Positions 9,000 through 18,005 are shown, counted from the stretch's first letter. The stretch is 64,000 nt of DNA from Bradyrhizobium arachidis (GCF_015291705.1 NZ_CP030050.1:9487001-9551000), one strand, 5' to 3'. A program made the numbers and translations. The notes: generated by a model not told the origin, from the letters alone.

Positions 9000-10637
9000 T
9001 CAAAGCGCCGGCAGACCGGGCGGCGGCTTGCGCATGTTCGACGCCTGTTCATAGGCGTAGGCGAGACGCAGCAGCTTGTGCTCACTCCAGGCGCGGCCAG
9101 CGAAGGTGACGCCGAGCGGATAGTCGGGCGTGTCCTTGCCGTCGGCTCCCGAGACGAAACCGCCCGGTACCGCGACGCTGGGATAGCCTGCCCTGGCGGC
9201 AATCGCCGCGCCGGTCGCGCCGGGGAACAGGACGGCGTCCAGCTTGTGCTGGTTCATGTAGGCGTCCATGCCGCGCGTCCTGGCGGTGAGGAGGTCCATC
9301 GCGCGCGCCGATTTGTACTCGCGCTCGCTCAAATCGCCCCTGGTGCTGTTGGCGGCGAGGAACAGGTCGTGGCCGAAGCGCAGCGCCTTGTCGGCATGAG
9401 CCTCGTTGAAGGCAACGATGTCCGCGATGGTCTTGATGTCGGTGTGGGTCGCCCAATCCTTCAGGTAGAGGTTGAGATCGTGCTTCAGCTCGTAGAGGAA
9501 GACGATCCGCTGCACGACCGCATTGCCCTTGTTGCCGCTCAGCGGATTGCGGTTGAGCACGGCCATGATCGTGCCCGGTCCGCTCATCCAGCCCGGCGCC
9601 GGCATGCTGGACCGCACGATGACGGCGCCGAGATCCTCGAGCATCTTGATGGTCTCGGCCATTAACTTCGTAGCGTCAGGCGGAAGCTTGCCGTAGTAGG
9701 GATCGTTCAAGGGATCGGCGGGATCGCTCGGCACGCCGATGCGCGCGCCCTTCATCGCATCGCGTGCGAGGTCGGCGGTGTAATCGGCGGGCCTCTGCTG
9801 CCGCTCCGTCACGGGATCGAGGGGATCCTTGGCCGCCAGCACATTCAGCAGCATCGCTGCATCGCGCACGGTGCGCGTCATCGGCCCGGCGGTGTCCTGG
9901 CTGTGCGCGATCGGCACGATGCCGGCGCGGCTGATCAAACCAACGGTCGGCTTCACGGTGACGAGGCCATTGCGGCTGGCAGGGTGCAGCAGCGAGCCTG
10001 AGGTCTCGGTGCCGATCGAGGCCGCGCACAGGCCGGCGGCGACAGCTGCCGCCGAACCCGAGCTCGAGCCACCGGGGTCGACGACCGGGATGCCCCGATC
10101 ATCCAGCAGCGTCGGCACGTAGGGATTCTTCACCTGGCCGCCGAGCGAGGAATAGCCCCCCGGCATGTCGATCGCGAGGATGTTGGCGAACTCCGTCAGG
10201 TTCGCCTTGCCGAGGATCACGGCGCCGGCGTTTCGCAGCAGCTTGACGATGGTGGCGTCACCCTTGGCGCGCGCGCCGTCCAGCGCCAGCGAGCCCGCCG
10301 TGGTCGGCTGCTTGTCGCCGGTGGCGATGTTGTCCTTCAGCAGGATCGGCACGCCCGCGAGCGGCCGTTTGGCCGACGGCCTGACGCCGTCGAGCTTGCC
10401 CGCGATCGCGCGTGCGTCGGGATTGAGCGTGCGGACGGAATTGAGCATGAGCCCGTTGCGGTCATAGGCCGCGATGCGCGCAAGATAGGCCTCAGTCAGC
10501 GCCGTGGCGGTGACGTGCCCGCCCGCCAACGCATCGACGATGTCGCCCATGGATGCGTCCTCGAGCGTCAGCCCGGTCGCCACGGCGCGTGTGACGGCCG
10601 GGGCGGGGCGAGCGTCGCGTCGGGGTGGCTTCGTCAT
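9000..10637 (-). CDS. Amidase signature family hydrolase
   Basis: A 545-residue amidase that hydrolyses a C-N amide bond with a Ser-cisSer-Lys triad. The Lys is in GVPILLKDNI (about residue 99). The glycine/serine-rich signature GGSSSGSAAAVAAGL provides the cis-Ser, and GTETSGSLLHPA provides the nucleophilic Ser. There is no signal peptide. The closest relatives by appearance are GatA-like amidases of unknown substrate, not a true GatA because gatB/gatC are absent. A perfect 8+3+8 palindrome lies 31-49 bases upstream of the start codon, in the divergent gap shared with a GNAT gene. Confidence 0.87.
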   Translation of the reverse strand: MTKPPRRDARPAPAVTRAVATGLTLEDASMGDIVDALAGGHVTATALTEAYLARIAAYDRNGLMLNSVRTLNPDARAIAGKLDGVRPSAKRPLAGVPILLKDNIATGDKQPTTAGSLALDGARAKGDATIVKLLRNAGAVILGKANLTEFANILAIDMPGGYSSLGGQVKNPYVPTLLDDRGIPVVDPGGSSSGSAAAVAAGLCAASIGTETSGSLLHPASRNGLVTVKPTVGLISRAGIVPIAHSQDTAGPMTRTVRDAAMLLNVLAAKDPLDPVTERQQRPADYTADLARDAMKGARIGVPSDPADPLNDPYYGKLPPDATKLMAETIKMLEDLGAVIVRSSMPAPGWMSGPGTIMAVLNRNPLSGNKGNAVVQRIVFLYELKHDLNLYLKDWATHTDIKTIADIVAFNEAHADKALRFGHDLFLAANSTRGDLSEREYKSARAMDLLTARTRGMDAYMNQHKLDAVLFPGATGAAIAARAGYPSVAVPGGFVSGADGKDTPDYPLGVTFAGRAWSEHKLLRLAYAYEQASNMRKPPPGLPAL

Positions 10638-10667
10638 GCGGTGCCTCTTGGACGGTACCTTACGAAT

Positions 10668-10686
10668 ATGCTACCAACGGTAGCAT
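10668..10686. promoter_or_regulatory. Perfect palindrome, candidate operator between amidase and GNAT genes
   Basis: ATGCTACC-AAC-GGTAGCAT is a perfect inverted repeat of 8-bp arms with a 3-base centre. It sits in the 73-base gap between two divergent start codons (10637 and 10711). Size, symmetry and place fit a dimeric repressor site (TetR, MarR or GntR type). No regulator gene adjoins it. Confidence 0.6.
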
Positions 10687-10710
10687 TAACTGCGATTGCG
10701 CGACAAGCTC

Positions 10711-11178
10711 ATGGCCATGAACTACACGATCCGGCCCGCACGCGAGGACGACGCAGCTGACATCAGCGGCGTGATCCTGCGCGCGCTGCGCGAAACCAAC
10801 GCGAAAGACTATACCGACGAGATCATCGCGCGGGTCGCGCGCAGCTTCAGTCCGGACGCCGTGCGGCAGCTGATCGGAAGGCGCCGCGTTTTCGTCGCCA
10901 GCATCGGCAGCCGCATCGTCGGAACGGCAAGCCTCGACGGCAGCGTGGTGCGCACGGTCTTCGTCGCTCCCGACGTTCAGGCGCGCGGGATCGGCAAGCT
11001 GCTGATGGCGGAGATCGAGCAGACGGCGCGGGCGAGAAACATTCCCTCGCTGACCGTTCCTTCGTCGGTCACCGCCGAGGCTTTCTACGCAAAGCTCGGG
11101 TTCAGTGCCGTGCGCGACAGCTATCATGGTGACGAGCGCACGATCATCATGGAGCGGCGGCTGGATGATCCGACCTAG
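10711..11178 (+). CDS. GNAT family N-acetyltransferase
   Basis: A 155-residue acetyl-CoA-dependent acyltransferase. The start MNYTIRPAREDDAADI is typical; ATG 10717 is as plausible as 10711, and TTG 10696 is possible. Acetyl-CoA pyrophosphate-loop motif A is VRTVFVAPDVQARGIGKLLM (about residues 86-105), with the Q/R-x-x-G-x-G/A pattern as ARGIG. The C-terminal motif is AEAFYAKLGF. The acceptor is unknown. It is divergent from the amidase and shares the palindromic site at 10668-10686. Confidence 0.85.
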   Translation: MAMNYTIRPAREDDAADISGVILRALRETNAKDYTDEIIARVARSFSPDAVRQLIGRRRVFVASIGSRIVGTASLDGSVVRTVFVAPDVQARGIGKLLMAEIEQTARARNIPSLTVPSSVTAEAFYAKLGFSAVRDSYHGDERTIIMERRLDDPT

Positions 11179-11193
11179 GCCGGTCTAAGCGCC

Positions 11194-11339
11194 GTCATCC
11201 TGAGGCGCGAGGCATGCGATGCGAACGCAGCGCAGGCCGAGCCTCGAAGGATGAACGGCCACGATGCAGCCGGGCCGTCGCCCTTCGAGGCTCGCCCAGC
11301 GGCGCATTCGCGCCGCTCAGCTTGCACCTCAGGGTGACG
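11194..11339. repeat. Intergenic palindromic repeat, family A copy 1
   Basis: An element of about 146 bases with complementary ends (GTCATCCTGAGG ... CCTCAGGGTGAC) and an internal CTTCGAGGCTCGCCCAGCGG segment. A second copy lies at 54979-55112 with the same order of motifs. It occupies most of the 278-base gap between the GNAT gene and the flavoprotein gene. No protein is encoded. Confidence 0.85.
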
Positions 11340-11456
11340 GGGGAGCAAGTTGGTGGCCTGCAAATCAGGCCCCGGATGTAATCTTGATCCCAGGCATCAA
11401 ATAGATCACCATCGCGCATCTACCGCTCACGGCAGAAGGAGCGAGGAAGCGCAGCA

Positions 11457-12614
11457 ATGAACGCAACTCCCGGAGTGGGCCTCATCGAGCGTACCCGCGC
11501 TCTCGCACCGCTGATCGCGGGCGAGGCGGACGAGATCGAGCGGACGCGGCGGCTGACGCCGGCGGTCACCTCCGCGCTGATCGAGAACGGCCTCTATCGC
11601 GCGCTGCTGCCGCAAAGCCTCGGCGGCGCGGAAGTCCCGATCGAGAGCTTCATGCAGATGCTGGAGGAGGTGGCGAAGGCGGATGCGTCCACGGCCTGGT
11701 GCCTCGGCCAATGCAGCGTCTGCGCGATGATCGCGGCCTGGCTCGATCACGATACCGCGCAGGAGATCTTCAACACACCGCCCGGCATCCTCGCCTGGGG
11801 CGCGATCGCGCATGAAGCGCGCGCCGTTGAGGGCGGCTATCGGGTCACCGCGCGCTGGGATTTTGCCTCGGGCTCGCGGCAGGCGAGCTGGCTGGGCGCG
11901 CATGTGCGCATCGTCGATGGCGACGGAGTGCCGCGCAAGAATGCCGAGGGATCGCCGGAGGTGCGCACCATCCTGTTTCCGGTCGCAAGCGCGGTGCTGC
12001 ACGACGTCTGGCAGGCGATCGGGCTCGCCGGCACCGGCACGGATTCCTACGAGGTGCGCGACCTGTTCATCCCCGAGCGCTTCACCGCGTTCCGCGACGT
12101 GACGCCGGCGCTGCGCGAGCCGGGTCCGCTCTACAGGATCGGCACCGGCTTGACGTTCAGTCTCGGTTTTGCCGCGGTCTCGCTCGGCGTCGCGCGCGCC
12201 ACGCTGGATGCGGCCATCGCGCTCGCGCGCGGAAAACATCAGTCGCTCGCGGCAAGCGCCATGCGGGACAACGGGGCGGTCCAGGGCCTGATCGGCCGCA
12301 CCGAGGCGGATCTGCGCGCCGCGCGCGCCTATCTCTATGCGACGGCGAATGCGATGTGGCGCGATCTCGTCGCGACCGGCGAATTCAGCGCGGCGCATCG
12401 CAGCGCGGTGCGGCTCGCGGCGACCTGGACGATCCACCAATCGGCAAAGGTGGTCGACACCGCCTATCACATGGCCGGCGCGACGGCCGTGTTCCGCAGC
12501 AATCCGTTCGAGCGTCGCTTTCGCGACATGCATGCGATCGCGCAGCAGATCCAGGCGCGGGATACGCATTACGAGGATGTGGGGAAGGTGATCCTGTCGA
12601 CGCCCGCGCCGTAG
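11457..12614 (+). CDS. Acyl-CoA dehydrogenase-fold flavin monooxygenase (HsaA/HpaB-like)
   Basis: A 385-residue protein with three parts: an N-terminal helical domain (GLYRALLPQSLGGAEVP at about 44-60), a middle beta domain (ARWDFASGSRQASW) and a C-terminal helical domain containing RDMHAIAQQIQ near residue 360. This layout is that of the group D flavin monooxygenases (HsaA, HpaB-like), which accept reduced flavin from a separate reductase and hydroxylate aromatic or heteroatom substrates. The absence of an obvious catalytic glutamate argues against a true acyl-CoA dehydrogenase. No reductase gene is adjacent. The substrate is unknown. Confidence 0.78.
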   Translation: MNATPGVGLIERTRALAPLIAGEADEIERTRRLTPAVTSALIENGLYRALLPQSLGGAEVPIESFMQMLEEVAKADASTAWCLGQCSVCAMIAAWLDHDTAQEIFNTPPGILAWGAIAHEARAVEGGYRVTARWDFASGSRQASWLGAHVRIVDGDGVPRKNAEGSPEVRTILFPVASAVLHDVWQAIGLAGTGTDSYEVRDLFIPERFTAFRDVTPALREPGPLYRIGTGLTFSLGFAAVSLGVARATLDAAIALARGKHQSLAASAMRDNGAVQGLIGRTEADLRAARAYLYATANAMWRDLVATGEFSAAHRSAVRLAATWTIHQSAKVVDTAYHMAGATAVFRSNPFERRFRDMHAIAQQIQARDTHYEDVGKVILSTPAP

Positions 12615-12791
12615 TCCGCTCGTCCTCTCAAGTTCGGCGCCATGTGGCGATCGCACCAGGGCGTGCAGGGCTGGATTTCCGGCGCTGCTCAACCCAATTT
12701 GATCATGCAGCTCAGCCGCTTGAAGTAGCGTATCGCAACGGCATCCGGTCCGGTGCATTCAGGGGATTGGCGACAAGCAAAGGGGGATGAT

Positions 12792-13223
12792 ATGCGTCGG
12801 ATTCCAACCGTGATCAGTATGATCCTCTTCACGTTGGCCGTGGCAGATACCGCGTACGCGGAGAAGGTCTATTACCTTCACGACCCAGGCGGCAACACCG
12901 CCGCACACATCTACACATATACGCACGTCAATGCGGAATATGATCGCGTCGTGATCGATGGCCGCTGCAAATCGTCTTGCACGACGGTTCTTGGGGTCGT
13001 TCCGCTCAACAAGATCTGCATCACCCCGAGCGGCTACTTCATGTTTCACGCGGCGCATCACGGCGACCGCAGCATCAATCCGGGCGAGACTCAGCTGATG
13101 ATGTCGTCCTACGCGCCCGAGGTTCGCGACTGGGTGATGAAGCACCACGCGCTCGACCAGGTTGACCCCTACACGTACCTGTACGCCAGGAACGTGACGT
13201 TCATCCGGCACTGTCCCCGGTAG
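12792..13223 (+). CDS. Exported protein, possibly ClpP/crotonase-like
   Basis: This gives 143 residues. The ATG at 12792 is preceded by AAAGGGGGAT and gives a signal peptide (residues 1-23, ending ADTAYA). The mature part contains VVIDGRCKSSCTTVLG, then VCIT-like KICITPSGYFMFHAAHH, a pattern seen in secreted rhizobial proteins that resemble periplasmic ClpP-type serine hydrolases with a Ser in S-S-C-T and a His in F-H. The resemblance is by memory and weak. Four cysteines may form disulfides. The gene is monocistronic. Confidence 0.6.
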   Translation: MRRIPTVISMILFTLAVADTAYAEKVYYLHDPGGNTAAHIYTYTHVNAEYDRVVIDGRCKSSCTTVLGVVPLNKICITPSGYFMFHAAHHGDRSINPGETQLMMSSYAPEVRDWVMKHHALDQVDPYTYLYARNVTFIRHCPR

Positions 13224-13264
13224 GGTTGACGGCAACGCCGGTGAGATCGTCGGAAGACCTGTAC

Positions 13265-13328
13265 CCCCTCACCCGGAATCCGCGCTATGCGCGCATTCCG
13301 ACCTCGCCCCGCAGACGGGGAGAGGTGA
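13265..13328. repeat. Short intergenic palindromic element
   Basis: The sequence runs CCCTCACCCGGAAT ... GGGGAGAGGTGA and includes an internal stem GGAAT-CCGCGCTATGCGCGC-ATTCC. It sits between two convergent genes (stops at 13223 and 13333) and may double as a bidirectional terminator. I see no second copy in the window. Confidence 0.55.
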
Positions 13329-13332
13329 AGCC

Positions 13333-15537
13333 TCACGCCACCAGCGCGGCGTCCTCGTCGACGGCATCGATGCCGCGTTGTGCGGCCAGGAGGCTGATGA
13401 TCTCCGCATTCGGGCGGGCCTTGCTGAACAGGAAACCCTGCCCTTCGTCGCAGCCCTCGGCGCGCAGACAACTCAGCTCGGCTTCGGTCTCGACGCCCTC
13501 GGCGGTGATGGTGACACCCAAACCTTTGCCGAGACTGACGATGGAGCGGATGATCGCCTGCGCCTCGCGGTTGGCGCCGAGGTCGCGCACGAAGGACTGG
13601 TCGATCTTGATCTTGTCGAAGGGGAAGCTGCGCAGATAGCTGAGGCTGGAATAGCCGGTACCGAAATCGTCCATGGAGATGCGCACGCCGAGCGCGCGCA
13701 GCGCATGCAGCGTCGCCAGCACCTGGGCGCTCTTCTCCAGGAGCAGCGTCTCGGTGATCTCGAGCTCGAGCCGGCGCGGCGGCAGGCCGGACTGCTTCAG
13801 CGCGTCCGTCACCATCGAGAGCAGGTTGCCGCTGCGGAACTGCAGCGGCGACAAATTGACGGCGACGCGGACGTCGTCGGGCCAACTCGCGGCATCCAGG
13901 CAGCCCCGGCGCAGCATCAATCCGCCGAGCGGATTGATCAGGCCGGTGTCCTCGGCGACCGGGATGAACTCGGCCGGCGAGACCATGCCGCGCTCGGCAT
14001 GCGGCCAGCGCACCAGCGCCTCGAAGCCGGTGATGCGGCCGCTCTGGAGATCGATCAGCGGCTGGTAATAGGGGCGCAGCACGTCGCTCTGGATCGCATC
14101 GCGCAGCTCGACCTCGATCTTGCGGCGGCTCTGCGCTTTCGCATCGAGCGCGGCCTCGAAGAAGGCGAAGCTGCCGCGCGCATCCTGCTTGGCGCGCGAC
14201 AACGCCATGTCGGCGCTCTTGAGCAGCTTCTCGGAGTCATCGCCGTCGCCCGGCGCCATCGCGATGCCGATCGAGGCGCCGATCACCACGGAATGGCCGT
14301 CGAGCAGATAGGGGTCGGAAATGGCCTCCAGCAGGCGTTTTGCGAGGCCCGCCGCATCCTCGGGTCGCGTCAGCCCGCTCTGCACGATCGCGAACTCGTC
14401 GGAGTTGAGCCGCGCCAACGCGTCCTCTTCGCGCAGCGTCGAGCGCAGCCGTTTGGCGACGCCGCGCAAGAGCTTGTCGCCGATCGCATGCCCGAGCGTG
14501 TCGTTGACCGCCTTGAAATTGTCGAGCCCCAGCATCAACAGCGCGACCTTCTCGGCGCTGCGCCGTGTGTGCAGCAGCATCTCGTCGACCTGCTGGCGCA
14601 GCAGATTGCGGTTGGGCAGGCCGGTCAGGCCATCGTGCTGGGCCATGAAGGCGAGCCGCGCCTCGGCGCGCTTGCGCTCGGTGATGTCCATCAGCGCGAG
14701 CAGCACCGCGGGCCGCTCGGCATAGGTCAGTTCGCGCGAATAGATCGCAAGGTCGATCAGCGCGCCGTCGGCCTTGACGTGCTTCCAGGTGCGCGCGACC
14801 TGCTCGTCGCTGGAGCGATCGGAGGTCCAGGGTGGCTCGCTCTCGAAGGCCTGCAAGGCCCGGATCGTCAGCTTCTCGAACTCGGCGCGGCCATAGCCGT
14901 AATGCGCGATCGCGGCGTCGTTGACGCCGAGAATACGCTCGTCGTCCAGCGCACAGACGATCATGGGCACGGGATTGCCGTCGAACAGCAGGCGGAACGA
15001 GGCCTCGCGCCGCTTCAACTCGGTGATGTCGACGCGCAGGCCGACGACGCCGCCGTCCTCGGTGCGGCGCTCCTCGATCAGGATGACGCGGCCGTCCGAC
15101 AGCGTCTGCTCGTGGCGCTTGCCGGGCTCGTAGAGCTTTTTCAGCCGCTCGGCGATCCACTCGTCCTCGTGACCGGCGGCTTCCGGATAGTCGCCGCGGG
15201 CGACGCCGACGCGCAGCGTGTCTTCCAGGCGCGCGCCCTCTTCGAACAGATCGGCGGTCTTGCTGTAGATCTCGGAATATTGCTTGTTCCAGAGGACGTA
15301 GCGGCCTTCGGGGTCGAGAATCACGATGCCCTGCGGCAGCAGGTCGACGGCCTGGCGCAGCCGCTCATGCGATTTACGCGCTTCGATGATGGCAGCTTCC
15401 GCGCGGCTCTGCACGAGCAGGTCTCGTTCGGCAGGGCGCACGCGCGCAAAGCGCGGCTTGCGGGGCTGTCGGCCAGCCCGGGCGAGCACATTGCGCTTTC
15501 GCTTTTTTGTTTTTTGGGACCCCAAACTCAACTTCAC
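13333..15537 (-). CDS. PAS-PAS-GGDEF-EAL cyclic-di-GMP phosphodiesterase with degenerate GGDEF
   Basis: About 734 residues from a GTG at 15537 (start uncertain; the frame is open to 15705). It begins with a Lys/Arg-rich stretch, then PAS domains at about 54-174 and 180-290, GGDEF at about 296-455 and EAL at about 465-720. The GGDEF active site reads NSDEF in place of GGDEF, and the first metal Asp is Gly (LGLDNFK), so cyclase activity is unlikely. The inhibitory-site RxxD is kept as REED, five residues earlier. EAL residues are intact: FEALVRW, AVNLSPLQF, ELEITET, DDFGTGYSS, IKIDQSF, TAEGVETEAE. It should hydrolyse c-di-GMP under PAS control. There are no transmembrane segments. Confidence 0.88.
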   Translation of the reverse strand: MKLSLGSQKTKKRKRNVLARAGRQPRKPRFARVRPAERDLLVQSRAEAAIIEARKSHERLRQAVDLLPQGIVILDPEGRYVLWNKQYSEIYSKTADLFEEGARLEDTLRVGVARGDYPEAAGHEDEWIAERLKKLYEPGKRHEQTLSDGRVILIEERRTEDGGVVGLRVDITELKRREASFRLLFDGNPVPMIVCALDDERILGVNDAAIAHYGYGRAEFEKLTIRALQAFESEPPWTSDRSSDEQVARTWKHVKADGALIDLAIYSRELTYAERPAVLLALMDITERKRAEARLAFMAQHDGLTGLPNRNLLRQQVDEMLLHTRRSAEKVALLMLGLDNFKAVNDTLGHAIGDKLLRGVAKRLRSTLREEDALARLNSDEFAIVQSGLTRPEDAAGLAKRLLEAISDPYLLDGHSVVIGASIGIAMAPGDGDDSEKLLKSADMALSRAKQDARGSFAFFEAALDAKAQSRRKIEVELRDAIQSDVLRPYYQPLIDLQSGRITGFEALVRWPHAERGMVSPAEFIPVAEDTGLINPLGGLMLRRGCLDAASWPDDVRVAVNLSPLQFRSGNLLSMVTDALKQSGLPPRRLELEITETLLLEKSAQVLATLHALRALGVRISMDDFGTGYSSLSYLRSFPFDKIKIDQSFVRDLGANREAQAIIRSIVSLGKGLGVTITAEGVETEAELSCLRAEGCDEGQGFLFSKARPNAEIISLLAAQRGIDAVDEDAALVA

Positions 15538-15982
15538 ACGTCCTAGCCGCGCCCAGCGGCCGCAAGTGTTGGAGCAAGTGTCTGAAAAAAAAGTAATCTT
15601 GGGCGGTCTCGCACCGGCGGGCTCCGGTCCCGCACGCTCCCGTCTGCCTGTTTGCAGGGCGCAGGCCACGTCTACGGACACATCAAGCCCACCGGCGCGT
15701 CGCAATCAGCACGCGATCTGGCGCAAAATTGCGCGCCTGCGTGAATCATTTCCGGGATCGCGCGCGATTGCATGCGGGCCGGGTCTATTCCCCACGCCGC
15801 GCACGAATTTTGGTCAATGCAGTCTAAGGTTATCGGGCCGTTAAAAATCGGCCGACTGACACAGAATTTTGCAACGGCCTAGTTGGAAATGTGGATCGTG
15901 GTGTTGCGCGCACGCCGTGAGGGCGGCGCCCACGAGCCTAATTCTTAACCCTGACGCGGCGTTGGGTTATAAGGATGTCAGC
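15538..15982. other. 445-base divergent intergenic region
   Basis: This lies between the EAL gene and mepA and must hold the promoters of both. It is less GC-rich than its surroundings, with an eight-A run near 15585-15592 and T-runs just inside the EAL gene. I see no gene and no strong palindrome. If the EAL protein starts further upstream, up to 15705 of this region would be coding. Confidence 0.5.
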
Positions 15983-16927
15983 ATGAGTCCCCGCCGCATC
16001 GCCCCCCTCCTGCTCGTCATGACGCTCCTGGCCGCCGGCGACGCGCTGGCCCAGGACAAGGGCAGCGTCACCCCGAAGCCGCTGCCGCCGCTGGCCAATC
16101 CCAACGATCCGCATCTCGGCGCCAAGGAGCTGTTCGCGCGAAAACTGCTGCCCTCGACGGGGCCGGCGCATGTCATCGGCTCCTACACCAAGGGCTGCAT
16201 CGGCGGCGCCATGCAGATGCCGCTCAACGGCGACAACTGGCAGGTGATGCGGCTGTCGCGCAACCGCAACTACGGCTATCCTGACATGATCGCGCTGATC
16301 AAGCGCCTGGCTGCCAAGGCGCACAAGGACGCGGGCTGGCCGGGCATTTTGGTCGGCGACATCGGCCAGCCACGCGGCGGCCCGGCGCTGTCGGGCCATG
16401 CCAGCCACCAGATCGGGTTAGACGCCGACATCTGGCTGACGCCGATGCCGGACCGGCGGCTCTCGCGCGAGGAGCGCGAGGAGATGTCGGCGGTGATGAT
16501 GGTGCGGCCGGACCGGCTCGACGTCGATCCGAAGGTGTTCACACCTAGCCATGTGCTGGTGCTGCGCGACGCGGCACAGGAGCCGGCGGTGCAGCGCATC
16601 TTCGTCAATGCCGCGATCAAGAAGGCGCTGTGTCGCGAGGCCAAGGGCGACCGTTCGTGGCTGTCGAAGATCAGGCCGTGGTGGGGCCACGACTATCACT
16701 TCCACATCCGCATGCGCTGCCCGGCGGGCGCCGGCGACTGCGAGGGCCAGCCGTCGCAATCCGACGACGAGGGCTGCAAGCCGTCCGACCTCGCTTATTG
16801 GTTCTCGGACGCCGTGCTGCATCCAAAACCGCCGCCGGAGCCGCCGAAGCCAAAGCCGCCGATGACGCTGGCGCAGATGCCCGCGGCCTGCAAGGCGGTG
16901 CTGCATGCAGGGGATGCGAAGCCGTAG
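15983..16927 (+). CDS. mepA: Penicillin-insensitive murein endopeptidase MepA
   Basis: A 314-residue periplasmic zinc peptidase of the LAS family that cuts D-Ala-meso-DAP cross-links in peptidoglycan. The signal peptide is residues 1-23 (ending GDALA). Zinc and catalytic residues are visible in SGHASHQIGLDADIW (His139, His142, Asp147, Asp149) and in WWGHDYHFHIRM (His236, His239, His241). The ATG at 15983 follows AAGGA. The C-terminus is extended by a proline-rich stretch (PKPPPEPPKPKPP) and a short tail, slightly longer than E. coli MepA. The gene is monocistronic. Confidence 0.92.
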   Translation: MSPRRIAPLLLVMTLLAAGDALAQDKGSVTPKPLPPLANPNDPHLGAKELFARKLLPSTGPAHVIGSYTKGCIGGAMQMPLNGDNWQVMRLSRNRNYGYPDMIALIKRLAAKAHKDAGWPGILVGDIGQPRGGPALSGHASHQIGLDADIWLTPMPDRRLSREEREEMSAVMMVRPDRLDVDPKVFTPSHVLVLRDAAQEPAVQRIFVNAAIKKALCREAKGDRSWLSKIRPWWGHDYHFHIRMRCPAGAGDCEGQPSQSDDEGCKPSDLAYWFSDAVLHPKPPPEPPKPKPPMTLAQMPAACKAVLHAGDAKP

Positions 16928-16959
16928 GGCAGTTGGGCGTGCTGCCGCCTCCCTCTCGG

Positions 16960-17136
16960 TGTCGTCCCGGGGCGCGAAGCGAGCCCGGGACCCCTGCGCG
17001 AGCGCTTGCGCTCGTCGCATAACCACAGGAAGACGTGTGGCCCGAAGCAGGTCACTCCGAATCCCCGTAACACACCTGACTGTGGCTATGGGTCCCGGAT
17101 CGGCGCTCCGCTTCGCTGCGCTTGTCCGGGACGACA
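16960..17136. repeat. Intergenic palindromic repeat, family B copy 1
   Basis: The ends are complementary (TGTCGTCCCGG ... CCGGGACGACA), and inside are CATAACCACAGG and TGGGTCCCGGATCGGCGCTC. Two further copies are at 50366-50508 and 52810-52966. It fills half of the 377-base gap after mepA; the remainder shows no gene. Confidence 0.85.
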
Positions 17137-17304
17137 GTTGCGATTGGGCGCGCGCCCCGAGATGACGAAGTAGTTGGTTGGTTCGCTCCAATCAAATGCG
17201 CTAAGATCGGTTTGCCGCCCTGGCCGTAAGCCCGCGGCATCCCGGGATGCGCATCCCGTTTACAACGAAGACTTTCCGCAAGCCGCGCCCGCGCGCGGCC
17301 AACG

Positions 17305-17820
17305 ATGAGATTTGACATGCGCATCCTCGCCCTCCTCGCTGTGCTTTCGCTCAGTGCGACCTCCGCCCTGGCCGCCGAGGAGCCGAGCGGCTGCGACAAG
17401 TTCAAATGGCCGATCGAGCGTGAGCGCGCGGCGCTGACGGCGCCGGACCGGACCAAGCTTGCCTCGGGGGCCGAGCAGGCTGCGCTGCCGGCGGCCGCCA
17501 TCACGCTGGGGCTGGTCGCGCCTCAGGACGCCAAGCTGCCGACGCCGCCGGAGCGGGCGCCGAAGGACGGCACCTTCGCCGGCTTCACCAGCATCAAGGC
17601 GGCGAAGGCCGGGCTCTACACGATCAGCCTCTCCTCCGGAGCCTGGGTCGACGTGGTCCAGGACGGGCATTTCCTCAAGCCCGTGGCCTTCAGCGGCGCC
17701 ACCGATTGCCAGGGCATCCGCAAGACCATGAAATATGAGCTCTCGGACAAGCCCTTCGTGCTCCAGGTCAGCGGCGCCAAGGACAATTCGCTGTCGATCG
17801 CGATCCTGCCGGCGCAATAG
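17305..17820 (+). CDS. Exported protein of unknown function
   Basis: This gives 171 residues from ATG 17305, or 167 from ATG 17317, which starts MRILALLAVLSLSATSALA, a classic signal peptide; the second start may be the true one. The mature part has a SGCDKFKW motif near the N-terminus and a second cysteine (TDCQGIRK). Between them is a beta-rich segment (GLYTISLSSGAWVDVVQDGHFL). It lies 185 bases upstream of modA in the same direction. I do not recognise the family, and the link with molybdate uptake is only positional. Confidence 0.68.
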   Translation: MRFDMRILALLAVLSLSATSALAAEEPSGCDKFKWPIERERAALTAPDRTKLASGAEQAALPAAAITLGLVAPQDAKLPTPPERAPKDGTFAGFTSIKAAKAGLYTISLSSGAWVDVVQDGHFLKPVAFSGATDCQGIRKTMKYELSDKPFVLQVSGAKDNSLSIAILPAQ

Positions 17821-17880
17821 ATTAGACAAACGGTCGCCTTTGACCTGAAGCCCCAGCCTGCTATCTTCGCAACTGCGATA

Positions 17881-17909
17881 TCCCCGCCGGCCGTAAGCCG
17901 CTGCGGGGA
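17881..17909. promoter_or_regulatory. Hairpin upstream of modA
   Basis: TCCCCGC ... GCGGGGA form 7-bp arms around a 15-base loop, between the exported-protein gene and modA. It could terminate the former or lie in the modA leader. It does not match the ModE box as I know it (TATATA half-sites). Confidence 0.35.
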
Positions 17910-18005
17910 CACGTGGAACAGCGCTTCCGCCCGTCGCGACCAGACTTAACCCAACGCCAGATTTGCGCGTGCGCCTGCGCGCGCGAGCTCGCACGGAGCG
18001 CATCC

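Noticed and set aside
8454..9665. A 403-residue plus-strand frame over the amidase
   Set aside because: Its protein is Arg/Gly/Val-rich low-quality sequence antisense to a clear amidase with complete catalytic motifs.
11457..12614. True acyl-CoA dehydrogenase
   Set aside because: The typical catalytic glutamate context and CoA-binding signature are not evident. Domain arrangement and the C-terminal type fit the HsaA/HpaB-like monooxygenases better.
17821..18005. A molybdenum-cofactor riboswitch or ModE box before modA
   Set aside because: I see only one GC-rich hairpin; none of the TATATA half-sites I know for ModE, and no conserved riboswitch core that I could recognise.
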